Origin: Gemmatimonadota bacterium
Lineage (GTDB): Bacteria; Gemmatimonadota; Gemmatimonadetes; Longimicrobiales; Gaopeijiaceae
Assembly (NCBI GenBank): GCA_022571515.1
Contig: JACZXQ010000008.1
Location: 80,590-144,589 of the forward strand
Length of the DNA stretch: 64,000 bases
Direction: 5' to 3'
Shown here: positions 53,054 to 61,365 of the stretch, piece after piece
Layout of the letters: each line of letters starts with the position of its first letter
Numbering within the stretch: the stretch's first letter is position 1
Program-made: the position numbers and the translations under genes
The notes under the pieces: model-generated
Databases searched by the model: none
Told to the model about the DNA's origin: nothing
What the model saw: the letters and a program-made list of their open reading frames with translations, nothing else

Positions 53054-54397
53054 CTAACGGAAAAACCTGCCGAATCCCCTTCCCCTTCCCCCTCCGCCTC
53101 CGCCGAAGCGGTTGTTAACGACGTTGTTGAAGATCGAGCCGAACTGGAACGAGAACCCGAAGGAGATCCCGTAGTCGAAGTCGGTGCTCCGCTGCGCGAG
53201 ACGAAGCAGGATCTCTTCGTCGGTCTGTCCTTCAGCGGAGAGGAAGACCTGGTCGTTCACCCAGCTCACGTCCGCGTCAGCGTTGAGGCTCAGGCCGCGC
53301 GTGATGCGGAAGCTGATGTTCCCGTCGAGCGAGATCGTGCGTAGGCTGGTGTCGTGCAGGAAGTGTGACCACTCGACGCTCACTGAAGCATCGCCCCAGG
53401 CCTGGCGCTGGGAGAGCTCGACTTCGAGAGACTGCTCGAAGAGCGTTTCCTCCAGCTCGCCGAAGACCGTTTCCTCGATGTAGTTTCGGTAGGTGGGCCC
53501 GATCTCGTAGGAGGCGGTGAGCGAGCGCCTGGTCGCCTCCTCGTAGGGGAAGAAGCTGAACTCGATGGCCGGTGTAAAGGCGAAGCGGAAGTCTTGATTG
53601 AACCTCGTCAGGCGACCCGATAAGGACCGAAAGCCCACCGACCAATGGTCGGCGATCGCATAAACCACGAGGGCGTTGAAATTCCAGTCGGTGCGTTGGT
53701 CGACGAAGATGCTCGAGTCGCTTCGCTCGAATTCCTGCCGGCTGAAGTTTGCTCGACCGCTGTAGCTCTGCTTCCAAGTCGGCGTGACCCGGGACACCGA
53801 CCAGTTGCCGTTGACCCGTATGGTTTGGCGTGTCGTCTCGCCGTCCAGGTTGCCGCTGGCGCCGACCCGGAACGACCAGAGGTTCCACGGGTCGTCCACC
53901 TCGCCGGCCGACACGACCCTATCTAGCGAGCCGCCGGCCCCGGCCTCGACACGCTCCAAGCGCACGATGCCTCGGTATCCGGCCTCGTTGGCGAAGCGCG
54001 CCAGCCCTACGCCCAGGGCGTGTGCGATCCCGTCCAAGGCCTCCCGCTCGGTGTCGGTGACGAGTGCCCGGTAGAAGATCTGATCCTCGTAGGATTGATC
54101 TTGGTCGCGGCCCATGAAGTCCATCTGGTACTCACGACCGCCGGAGCCCGTGGCCTGGCTCGTCATGATCACGTGGACGTTGGAGTCCTCGCGGGCACGC
54201 ACCCAATTCACCCATTCGATTTCGGTACGGAAGTAGGTGTTGTTGCAGTTCCGCCCTTGGCAATCGAAGAAGACGTTGGGCCTGGACGTCTCTCGCTGAG
54301 AGGGCTCCTCCTCCTGGGCGCGCGCGGGACGGACGCCCGCAGCGAGGGCGAGCATGAGCACGCATAGCCCCCGGAGGGCAAATATCGGTTCTCTCAT
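53054..54397 (-). CDS. Exported outer-membrane barrel with an N-terminal soluble domain
   Basis: A 447-residue protein from the ATG at 54397. The signal peptide ends RPARAQ. The first 180 mature residues form a soluble domain with two close cysteines (NVFFDCQGRNCNNTYFRTEI) and DVHVI-like strands; the next 230 are regular amphipathic strands typical of an outer-membrane barrel. The tail is Gly/Arg-rich (NNRFGGGGGGRGRGFG) and ends in Phe-Phe-Arg. I know similar proteins only as uncharacterised Gemmatimonadota-type families. It is convergent with the sugar dehydrogenase gene, 21 bp apart. Confidence 0.65.
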   Translation of the reverse strand: MREPIFALRGLCVLMLALAAGVRPARAQEEEPSQRETSRPNVFFDCQGRNCNNTYFRTEIEWVNWVRAREDSNVHVIMTSQATGSGGREYQMDFMGRDQDQSYEDQIFYRALVTDTEREALDGIAHALGVGLARFANEAGYRGIVRLERVEAGAGGSLDRVVSAGEVDDPWNLWSFRVGASGNLDGETTRQTIRVNGNWSVSRVTPTWKQSYSGRANFSRQEFERSDSSIFVDQRTDWNFNALVVYAIADHWSVGFRSLSGRLTRFNQDFRFAFTPAIEFSFFPYEEATRRSLTASYEIGPTYRNYIEETVFGELEETLFEQSLEVELSQRQAWGDASVSVEWSHFLHDTSLRTISLDGNISFRITRGLSLNADADVSWVNDQVFLSAEGQTDEEILLRLAQRSTDFDYGISFGFSFQFGSIFNNVVNNRFGGGGGGRGRGFGRFFR

Positions 54398-54676
54398 GTG
54401 CCGCGGAATCGTGTCTCCCGTAGTGAAGCCCCACTCAGCCGGCGCCCGATTCTGGTGTAGTACCGCCTCGTTCGCAAGCTCCATATACGACACCTGGCCA
54501 CGTGGATTCGCTGAGTGCACGTCTCATCCCAACCCAATGCCCTCGGGGGTCGTCCAAGGGTTGTGCAGAGATGGACGGATACGAGTTGGGGGAGGCGGTG
54601 GCGTGGCCCGATGTTGGCAGTGGGAGCATCGACCCCGGCCAGCATGCTGGCCAGGGCCCAATGCTCCTTGCGCCGC

Positions 54677-55117
54677 TCAGTTGTCGGCGTCCACCAACTT
54701 CACGTAACGAATCTGGCTCGAGATGATGCCCGAGAGGTGTCCGTCGACCGTCAGTTCGACATAGCCTTGTGCCTGCACTTTCATGTCGTCAGCCCGGAAC
54801 AAGACCGTAGTACCGTCATGATACACCATCTCGTAAACGTGGGCTGCTTGGTCGGTTTTCCGCACCACGTACATCACCTGATAAGAGCCGAAGACCGCCA
54901 CCGTCCGGTCGGTCCTTTCGAGTGTCACCCAGCCGTTTTGATGCCGGGTGATCCTGTCCGCGCGGAGCTCGATGGGCGCCTCGTTCTGGATCTGCATCAC
55001 GTAGATGTCGCCCTGGGCGCCGGCCAGTTGGGCCTGCACAAAGGGCGCCGTGGACACGAGGGCCAGTGTCGCGGCGAGGGCGATCAGGAATTGAGGTGAA
55101 CGGGAATAGCTAGCCAT
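54677..55117 (-). CDS. Small exported hypothetical protein
   Basis: A 146-residue protein from the ATG at 55117, with GGAGG upstream. The signal peptide ends APFVQAQ. The mature part is about 115 residues, beta-rich, with no cysteines (GDIYVMQIQNEAPIELRAD, then ITRHQNGWVTLER). No family recognised. The open frame extends to 57013, but that part is antisense to the glutamate-synthase-like gene. The 279 bp between this gene and the barrel gene (54398-54676) contain nothing I can identify. Confidence 0.6.
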   Translation of the reverse strand: MASYSRSPQFLIALAATLALVSTAPFVQAQLAGAQGDIYVMQIQNEAPIELRADRITRHQNGWVTLERTDRTVAVFGSYQVMYVVRKTDQAAHVYEMVYHDGTTVLFRADDMKVQAQGYVELTVDGHLSGIISSQIRYVKLVDADN

Positions 55118-55297
55118 GGTGTCCTCCGATTCCAAGAGTGTCTGTCCTGTCATGAGAGACGGAATACACGATCCGTGCCACACACGGTTGCAGGGGGATT
55201 CGGCGCTGGAGCTTGCGGCCCGGACGCTCCGGGCCTCCTCTTTAGTGGGACACGCAGCCGAAGAAAGAGTGGCAGGTAACCCGCGAGGCCGGCATTC

Positions 55298-56818
55298 ATG
55301 ACTGTTCTGATCATCCTTGGAGCCCTGGTCGTGCTCGTGGTCATCTACGACGTCACGCAGAAGCGGCACGCCATACTCCGGAACTACCCGATCATCGGGC
55401 ACTTCCGGTATCTGCTGGAGACCATCGGCCCGGAACTCCGCCAGTACATCGTGACGTCGAACGACGAGGAGCTGCCCTTTTCGAGGGATCAGCGCCGCTG
55501 GGTGTACGCCTCGGCCAAGAAGGAGAACAACTACTTCGGATTCGGCACCGACAACGACATGGAGCGGTCTTCCAGCTACGTCATCATCAAGCACTCGGTG
55601 ATGGGCGTGAAGGAGAAGGCGGGAGACACCGAGGAGAATCCCGACTACCGCGTGCCGTGCGCGAAAGTGATGGGCGGCGCGCGTGGGCGAGCCAAGGCCT
55701 TCCGTCCGGCATCCGTGGTCAACATCTCGGGCATGAGCTTCGGATCGCTCTCGGGTCCCGCCGTGGAGGCCATGAACCGCGGCTGTGCGATCGCCGGGTG
55801 CCTCCATAACACGGGTGAGGGGGGCATCTCTCCCTATCACGGGCATGGTGGGGAGCTGATCTGGCAGCTCGGCACCGGCTACTTCGGCGCCCGCTCGCCG
55901 AAGGGGTCCTTCAGCTTGGAGCGGTTCCTCGAGGCCGTCGAGGCGAGTCCGGTTCGGGCCATCGAGATCAAGCTGAGTCAGGGGGCCAAGCCCGGCCTGG
56001 GCGGCATGCTCCCAGGCGCCAAGGTCACGCCCCGGATCGCCGCGATCCGCGGTGTGCCCGTGGGGAAAGACGTGCGCAGCCCCTCCGGGCACGCCGAGTT
56101 CAGCACTCCGGACGAGATGCTGGATTTCGTCGAGATGCTCGCGGAGGCCACGGGCCTGCCGATCGGCATCAAGTCGGCCGTCGGCCAACACCGCTTCTGG
56201 GAGGAACTCGCCAACCTCATGAGCGACGGCGAGCGTGGTGTCGACTTCATCACGATCGACGGTGGGGAAGGGGGGACCGGTGCGGCGCCGCTCTCGTTCA
56301 CGGACCACGTGGCGTTGCCGTTCAAGATGGCGTTCAGCCGTGTCTACGGGATCTTTGCGGAGGCCGGCGTACACGAACGCGTGGTGTTCATCGGCAGCGG
56401 AAAGCTCGGCTTTCCCGCGAGCGGCCTGCTCGCCTTCGCGCTGGGGTGCGACATGATCAACGTGGGCCGGGAGGCCATGATGGCCGTGGGCTGCATCCAG
56501 GCGCAGCGGTGCCATACGGGGCACTGCCCGACGGGAGTCGCGACGCAGAACCGCTGGCTCATGCGTGGGTTGGACGCGAGGTCCAAAGCGGTCCGCCTGG
56601 CCAACTACGTGGTCACCCTGCGCAAGGAGCTTCTCCAGTTGAGCCGCGCGTGCGGCGTGATCCATCCCGGCCTTCTCTCGAGCGATCACATCGAGATCCT
56701 GAACGACCACTTCGGATCGTCCAGCGTAGCCGAGCTGTTCGGCTACCGTCCCGAGTGGGGCTTTCCGTCGCCCGAGGATCGCCGCGATATCGAGCGCATC
56801 ATGGCCGACGTACCTTGA
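55298..56818 (+). CDS. FMN-binding glutamate-synthase-like protein
   Basis: A 506-residue protein with one N-terminal membrane helix (VLIILGALVVLVVIYDV) followed by the FMN-binding barrel of glutamate synthase: GMSFGSLSGPAVEAMNRG near 143, GEGGISPYHGHGG near 168, TIDGGEGGTGAAPL near 320, and the Fe-S-type cysteines in CIQAQRCHTGHCPTGVATQN near 400. These stand-alone proteins lack the glutaminase domain. Whether they make glutamate or act as another flavin/Fe-S reductase is unsettled. It is followed 38 bp later by a PLP-fold protein gene on the same strand. Confidence 0.88.
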   Translation: MTVLIILGALVVLVVIYDVTQKRHAILRNYPIIGHFRYLLETIGPELRQYIVTSNDEELPFSRDQRRWVYASAKKENNYFGFGTDNDMERSSSYVIIKHSVMGVKEKAGDTEENPDYRVPCAKVMGGARGRAKAFRPASVVNISGMSFGSLSGPAVEAMNRGCAIAGCLHNTGEGGISPYHGHGGELIWQLGTGYFGARSPKGSFSLERFLEAVEASPVRAIEIKLSQGAKPGLGGMLPGAKVTPRIAAIRGVPVGKDVRSPSGHAEFSTPDEMLDFVEMLAEATGLPIGIKSAVGQHRFWEELANLMSDGERGVDFITIDGGEGGTGAAPLSFTDHVALPFKMAFSRVYGIFAEAGVHERVVFIGSGKLGFPASGLLAFALGCDMINVGREAMMAVGCIQAQRCHTGHCPTGVATQNRWLMRGLDARSKAVRLANYVVTLRKELLQLSRACGVIHPGLLSSDHIEILNDHFGSSSVAELFGYRPEWGFPSPEDRRDIERIMADVP

Positions 56819-56855
56819 GGCATCGGTCCAAGCCCACCGGACAGGGAGCGTACAG

Positions 56856-58172
56856 ATGAGCATTCGCAGCCGTCGACGGTTCATTCGCCAGGTCGTGGGG
56901 GGTGTCGTCGCCTCCGCGAGCCTGCCGATCTCCGCCTCAGCGTGGTCCGGCCGCCGTGGTGAGGGGAGTCGGCTCCTCGCGGATATCACCGACGTGACTC
57001 GCGGCCTTCCCACCTACCAGGTGGCCGACGAGCACTTCTGGCGCCTCGTCAAGCGGTCCTTTTCGCTGAGGCCCGGCCTGATCCTCATGAACGCCGCGAA
57101 CCTCTGCCCGTCTCCGGCCTCGGTGCAGGAGCGCGTCTTCGAGCTGACCCGTGACGTCGACCGGGATGCTTCGTTTCAGAATCGGGCGAAGCTCGGCGGC
57201 CTACGGACCGACGCCCGCGAGGCTCTGGCTGCCTTCATGGGCGCCGACTCGGGCGAGATCGCGATCGTCCGGAACACCAGCGCGGCGAACGCCACCGTGG
57301 TCAACGGCATGGAACTGGGACCCGGAGACGAGGTGGTGCTCTGGGACCAGAACCATCCAACCAACAGCGTTGCGTGGGATGTGCGGGCCGAGCGCATGGG
57401 CTTCACCGTGAAGCGGGTGTCTACGCCTCCGAGCCCTCGCACCGCCGAAGTCCTGGTCCGGCCGTTCCTCGACGCGTTCACCTCGCGTACCAGGCTGGTG
57501 TCGTTCAGCCACGTCTCCAACGTGTCCGGCGTGGCGTTGCCGGCGGCTGAGTTGTGTCGAGCGGCCCGAGACCGCGGCGTGATGAGCATGATCGACGGAG
57601 CGCAGACGTTCGGAGCCATGCTCGTCGATGTGCACGCCCTCGGCTGCGACTTCTACACAGGGAGCGCCCACAAGTGGTTCGTTGGCCCCAAGGAGGCCGG
57701 CCTTCTGTACGTGCGGACCGAAGCCATCGACGGTCTGTGGCCCACCCATGTGGGGGTTGGCTGGGAGAGGGCGCGGTCGGCCGGCGCGCAGAAGTTCGAG
57801 AACCTCGGGCAGCGCGACGACGCGGCGGTGGCCGCGGTAGGCGATACGGTCGAGTTCCACGAGGCGATCGGCCGCGAGCGGGCGCACGAACGGGTGAAGG
57901 CGCTGGCCGGCGCGCTCAAGGCGCAGCTTCGTGATGGGGTCGCCGGAGTGCACTTCCATACACCGCTCGATCCCGAGCTCAGCCACGGTGTGGTGGTGTT
58001 CCGGGTTGCCGGGTTGGACTCGCGCCAGGCTTTCGGGCGGCTCTATGCCGACCACGCGATCGGTGGCGCGGCCATGGGCGGTGACTTCGAGGGCATCCGG
58101 CTCTGCCCCCACATCTACAACACGATGGACGAGGTGGAGAGGGTCGTGCGGGTCATCGCCTCGATGGCGTAA
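56856..58172 (+). CDS. Tat-exported class V aminotransferase-fold protein (isopenicillin-N-epimerase-like)
   Basis: A 438-residue PLP enzyme with a twin-arginine leader (SRRRFIRQVVGGVVASASLP). The fold-type-I core has NTSAANATVVNG near 145, SMIDGAQTFGAMLVDVHALG near 245 with the PLP-binding Asp, and the Schiff-base Lys in FYTGSAHKWFVGPKEAG. It resembles isopenicillin-N epimerase and cysteine-desulfurase-like proteins. Export by Tat is consistent with folding around PLP before transport. Substrate unknown. Its ribosome site is weak (ACAGGGAGC). Confidence 0.85.
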   Translation: MSIRSRRRFIRQVVGGVVASASLPISASAWSGRRGEGSRLLADITDVTRGLPTYQVADEHFWRLVKRSFSLRPGLILMNAANLCPSPASVQERVFELTRDVDRDASFQNRAKLGGLRTDAREALAAFMGADSGEIAIVRNTSAANATVVNGMELGPGDEVVLWDQNHPTNSVAWDVRAERMGFTVKRVSTPPSPRTAEVLVRPFLDAFTSRTRLVSFSHVSNVSGVALPAAELCRAARDRGVMSMIDGAQTFGAMLVDVHALGCDFYTGSAHKWFVGPKEAGLLYVRTEAIDGLWPTHVGVGWERARSAGAQKFENLGQRDDAAVAAVGDTVEFHEAIGRERAHERVKALAGALKAQLRDGVAGVHFHTPLDPELSHGVVVFRVAGLDSRQAFGRLYADHAIGGAAMGGDFEGIRLCPHIYNTMDEVERVVRVIASMA

Positions 58173-58197
58173 CAGTCACACGGTCGATTCCCGCTGG

Positions 58198-58246
58198 AAA
58201 AAAAGGTGGGGGATGGGTGGCCCGGCAGAATTTCGCCGGACCACCC
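58198..58246 (-). terminator. Rho-independent-type hairpin with T-run on the minus strand
   Basis: GGGTGG-c-CCGGC pairs with GCCGG-a-CCACCC (58215-58246), an 11-bp stem with one mismatch and an 8-base loop. Read on the minus strand it is followed, about ten bases on, by seven T residues (58204-58198). It would end transcription coming from the sigma-54 regulator gene. On the plus strand it lies 43 bp after the aminotransferase gene but lacks a T-run. Two TTCCC..CTGGAAAA copies flank it. Confidence 0.5.
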
Positions 58247-58542
58247 AATCACCCCGATCGGAAGGTTCCCCTGGAAAACATGTGATGCCGCCAGTATGGC
58301 CCTTCTGGCACGCATCACTCAGGAGATGCAGAGTGCTGGCGACCCGGTGAGTCGTCGGGCCGTCGTCCCAGCCCCTGCCCAGTAGCGCGTTCGCAACGAA
58401 GCCTTGGTGTGTCGCCCGAAGGCGTAGACTTGTTGCGACGATAGATAGTGCATGGACCGTGCCAGAGGGTGATCCTGGTCGTGATTGTGCTGTAAGTTGT
58501 GGTGGCGCTGTGGTTTATGGGAATCACGCCATGTGCGGAGTA

Positions 58543-58591
58543 TCGTTACCGTCTGGTAACGTCGTTACGGAACGGTAACCATTTGGGTAAC
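58543..58591. repeat. Cluster of GTTACC/GGTAAC palindromic sites
   Basis: Two adjacent 19-bp units, CGTTACCGTCTGGTAACGT and CGTTACGGAACGGTAACCA, then a third half site GGGTAACC. Unit 1 is a 7-bp-arm palindrome with a 4-base loop. The spacing of half sites (19 bp) is close to two helical turns, like a tandem operator. It lies just beyond the 3' end of the sigma-54 regulator gene. Nothing else is recognised in 58247-58542. Confidence 0.6.
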
Positions 58592-58612
58592 CACACGCCC
58601 ACTCCGGGCGGC

Positions 58613-59989
58613 TCACTCCAGGAGGCCGTGCTTCTTCCGCTTCTCCCAGAGGTTCTTGCGGGAGATACCGAGGCTCTCGGCCGTCTTTTGGATGTTGTCG
58701 TCGAACTGCTCGAGCGTTCTCCGGATGTACTCCTTCTCGACCTCCGGAAGCGTGAGGCCGTCCGCCATGCGTGGGCGGGAGTCGCCCGTTGCCGAGCCTG
58801 GGGTCTGGATGGGGCCGAGTCCCAGCGGAGGTAGATCGCCGAGCGTGAGCTCGGGTCCGGAGGCGAAGATCATGGCCCGCTCGATCACGTTTCTGAGCTC
58901 TCGGACGTTGCCCGGCCAACTCCACGCCTCGAGCGCTTCGAGAGCCGCGGGCATGATGGTGGCGATCTGCTTGCGGAATTCTCGATTGAAGGCCGACCTG
59001 AAGTGTTCGGCCAGGATGGGGATGTCCTCGCGCGTGTCGCGTAGCGGCGCGAGCGTGTGCGTCGCCACACCGATCCGGTAGTAGAGGTCGGCCCGGAAGG
59101 AGCCGCCCCCGATCAGTTTGGTGACATCCCTGTTGGTCGCGGTGATGAGGCGGAGCTTAACCTCGATCTCATCGGTTCCACCCAACCGGCGGAACCTGCG
59201 GGACTCCAGAAAACTGAGGAGCTTGGCCTGAACCTCGGGAGGAAGGTCGCCGACCTCGTCCAGGAAGAGCGTGCCGCCGTCCGCCAACTCGACCAGCCCG
59301 CGCTTGGATTCGCGCGCGTCGGTGAAGGCGCCGCGCATGTATCCGAACAGCTCCGCCTCGAGCAACGCGGGGGGCAACGCGGAGCAGTTGATCTCCACGA
59401 AACGCTTGCCCGCCTGCGCGCTGGAGTAGTGGATCGTCTGGGCTACGAGGTTCTTACCGGTCCCACTCTCGCCGAGAAGTAATACCGTGGCGTGGGGGAC
59501 ATCGGCCACCTGCCTGACGAAGGCGCGTGTCTCCTCGGTCTTCGGATGGTTACCCAGGATGGCCCCCGGCGAGTACCTGGCCTGCCGTTCCTGGTTCAGC
59601 GACTTCGCCTCCTCCCGGAGCGGACGCTCCTCGAGCGCCCGGAGCATCAGGGTCTCCAACTCGTCCAGGTTGGGGGGCTTGAGCAGGTACTCATTCGCGC
59701 CGGCCTTGAGGGCCTTGATGGCCGACTCGATGTGGCCGTGGGCGGTGATGACGAAGATGGGAAGCAGGGGCCACGACGCGCGCAGCCGCCTGCACACCTC
59801 GATGCCGTCCATATTGGGCATACGGAGGTCCGTGAGCACGACGTCCGGAAGCTCGGCGGTGATCGCCTCCAGCGCCTCCTCCGGGTCGGCGAACGTGCGC
59901 ACGCGGAATTCGTCGTTCCGCATGAGAAAGGCGGACACCATCGTGCTGAAGACGGGGTCGTCCTCGATGACGTACACGCGTGGTCCCAT
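58613..59989 (-). CDS. NtrC-type sigma-54-dependent response regulator
   Basis: A 458-residue protein. The receiver domain (1-115) has the phospho-acceptor D54 in VVLTDLRMPN. The AAA+ domain follows: Walker A LLLGESGTGKN near 172, Walker B DGGTLFLDEVGD near 240, and the sigma-54 contact loop reading GAFTDA instead of GAFTGA near 224. The C-terminal Fis-type HTH ends NIQKTAESLGISRKNLWEKR. It activates sigma-54 promoters on phosphorylation. No histidine kinase lies nearby, so it is an orphan here. GAFTDA variants occur in this family and need not abolish activity. Confidence 0.93.
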   Translation of the reverse strand: MGPRVYVIEDDPVFSTMVSAFLMRNDEFRVRTFADPEEALEAITAELPDVVLTDLRMPNMDGIEVCRRLRASWPLLPIFVITAHGHIESAIKALKAGANEYLLKPPNLDELETLMLRALEERPLREEAKSLNQERQARYSPGAILGNHPKTEETRAFVRQVADVPHATVLLLGESGTGKNLVAQTIHYSSAQAGKRFVEINCSALPPALLEAELFGYMRGAFTDARESKRGLVELADGGTLFLDEVGDLPPEVQAKLLSFLESRRFRRLGGTDEIEVKLRLITATNRDVTKLIGGGSFRADLYYRIGVATHTLAPLRDTREDIPILAEHFRSAFNREFRKQIATIMPAALEALEAWSWPGNVRELRNVIERAMIFASGPELTLGDLPPLGLGPIQTPGSATGDSRPRMADGLTLPEVEKEYIRRTLEQFDDNIQKTAESLGISRKNLWEKRKKHGLLE

Positions 59990-60064
59990 GCCCGCGAATG
60001 TGCTGCCGATCAGGTCCCCTTCACAAGGAGGGCCTCAAAGGAGGGCCATAGCGGCCTGCCGAAA

Positions 60065-60172
60065 TCAGTACCGGTAGTACTCCGGCTTGTACGGCCCGTC
60101 CTTCGGCACGTTGATGTATTCGGCCTGCTCGTCGGTCAGCTCGGCGAGCCTCTCGGCCCGGGCACCGGACGC
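60065..60172 (-). pseudogene. ahcY: 3' stub of an S-adenosylhomocysteine hydrolase gene
   Basis: The last 35 codons of this minus-strand frame, ending LTDEQAEYINVPKDGPYKPE then YYRY and stop, reproduce the highly conserved C-terminus of S-adenosylhomocysteine hydrolase, which contains the K/Y residues that close over NAD. The preceding ~430 codons are missing; upstream of about 60172 the frame loses similarity and the hicA gene begins at 60233. This is a deletion remnant, not a gene. Confidence 0.7.
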
Positions 60173-60232
60173 GCGGGTCCTGCCCATGAACCACATCTGG
60201 GCTAAACGGGTAGAACGGGAGTAGCTTAGAGC

Positions 60233-60499
60233 GTGACACGCATCCAGCAGACACTGTTCCAGGTGCTCCGCGGCACTTCGGACGCCAACATCCGGTTCGG
60301 CGATCTGAGGAAGCTGCTCGAGGGCTTCGGCTTCGATGAACGCATTAAGGGCAGCCACCACATCTTCACCCAGGCCGGCATCGCCGACATCCTCAACCTC
60401 CAGCCCAAGGGCTCGAAGGCGAAGGCGTACCAGGTGAAGCAGGTGAGGCAACTCATCAACAAGTACAAGCTGGCAGGCAGGCTTTATGAAGAAGACTGA
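60233..60499 (+). CDS. hicA: HicA-family mRNA-interferase toxin
   Basis: An 88-residue protein with the HicA double-stranded-RNA-binding-like fold: FGDLRKLLEGFGFDERIKGS near 22-41, with the catalytic His in KGSHHIF at 42-43. HicA toxins cut mRNA and are held in check by HicB. The GTG start at 60233 has a GGAG site upstream. Its 3' end overlaps hicB by 14 bp, the usual gene order. It sits immediately beside the ahcY stub. Confidence 0.88.
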   Translation: MTRIQQTLFQVLRGTSDANIRFGDLRKLLEGFGFDERIKGSHHIFTQAGIADILNLQPKGSKAKAYQVKQVRQLINKYKLAGRLYEED

Positions 60500-60710
60500 G
60501 CACCGCTACGAGATCATCCTGTACTGGAGCGACGAGGACGACGCCTACATCGCCGAAGTCCCGGAGCTCGCGGGCTGCGCCGCCGACGGCAGCTCGTACC
60601 AGGAGGCGATCGCCAACGTGGAGGTCATCATCGACGAGTGGATTGAGACGGCCAGGGAGCTCGGGCGGCCTGTGCCCGAGCCCAAGGGCGGACGGCTCAT
60701 CTTCGCCTGA
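60486..60710 (+). CDS. hicB: HicB-family antitoxin
   Basis: A 74-residue protein of the short HicB type: YEIILYWSDEDDAYIAEVPE near 8-27 and LAGCAADGSSYQEAIANVEV next, the pseudo-RNase H fold that masks HicA. It ends soon after the helix, with no C-terminal DNA-binding domain, so autoregulation may depend on another factor. It overlaps hicA. A small AGTAC-GAC-GTACT palindrome follows the stop. The remaining DNA to 60948 holds nothing I recognise. Confidence 0.88.
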   Translation: MKKTEHRYEIILYWSDEDDAYIAEVPELAGCAADGSSYQEAIANVEVIIDEWIETARELGRPVPEPKGGRLIFA

Positions 60711-60948
60711 TCCGGTAGTACGACGTACTGTGGGTGGCGAAAACCTCATCCGAGGGACGATGGATGACTCAAGAGCGGCATACGGATGGGTCAACCGGCT
60801 GTCCATAGGTGGTGTCAGGTAGAGTAGGCATCTGGCTGGGCCTTTTCAGACTTCAGCACAGGACGATCGGGATTTGAGCACGTAAAAGGATGTCCGTCCC
60901 GCCCTGAGCACGCGACGTGGGATCAATCAGCCTCGGGGAGGTGGGAGA

Positions 60949-61240
60949 TCAGGCAGCGAGCCGGCGCGTGTAGCGGTGATGAAGCCCGCCAACCTGGGCG
61001 ATGGCTACCACATCGCCCATCTCGGGCGGCTCCACAGGACGCGGATCAGGGCAGTCGTCGTCCAATGACCGATGAGTTCGCGACGAGTGGTAGTAGAACG
61101 CGTAGCTGCGAAGAACCCGCATGAGGTAGCGTTCGTTCAAGACGATGACATGGTCGAGGCACTCTCGCCGGATCGATCCGATCAAACGTTCACAATAAGG
61201 ATTCTGCCACGGCGAGGCGGGGGCGCGCGAAACGGTCCGC
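60949..61240 (-). pseudogene. C-terminal remnant of an integrase-core (DDE) transposase
   Basis: About 97 codons match the end of an integrase-core transposase: SPWQNPYCERLIGSIRRECL, then LNERYLMRVLRSYAFYYHSS and RTHRSLDD, where the E of the DDE triad lies in NPYCERLIGS. The N-terminal HTH and the first two aspartates are absent: the sequence before RTVSRAPASPWQ is unrelated. It appears to be a relic of an IS481/IS3-like element. Confidence 0.75.
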
Positions 61241-61341
61241 CGTCGCGCGGCGTGGTACCGGCTTGGAAATAGGGCAGTGGGAAGGAGAAGTCTGGCGGCA
61301 AACGATCGGAGATACCGATCCTCGTCGGCCCCGGCCACATC

Positions 61342-61355
61342 AAGTTGACAATACC
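61342..61355. repeat. 14-bp inverted repeat, left copy, flanking the DUF4143 ATPase gene
   Basis: AAGTTGACAATACC, a perfect inverted match to 62628-62641 (GGTATTGTCAACTT). It lies 11 bp beyond the stop codon of the ATPase gene. Confidence 0.8.
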
Positions 61356-61365
61356 CCCACAGCGG

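Noticed and set aside
55118..57013. Long minus-strand extension of the small exported protein frame
   Set aside because: It is antisense to the glutamate-synthase-like gene; the signal peptide and GGAGG site fix the start at 55117.
58301..58330. TGGCACG-containing sequence as a sigma-54 promoter near the NtrC-type gene
   Set aside because: The -12 TTGC element is missing at the required spacing.
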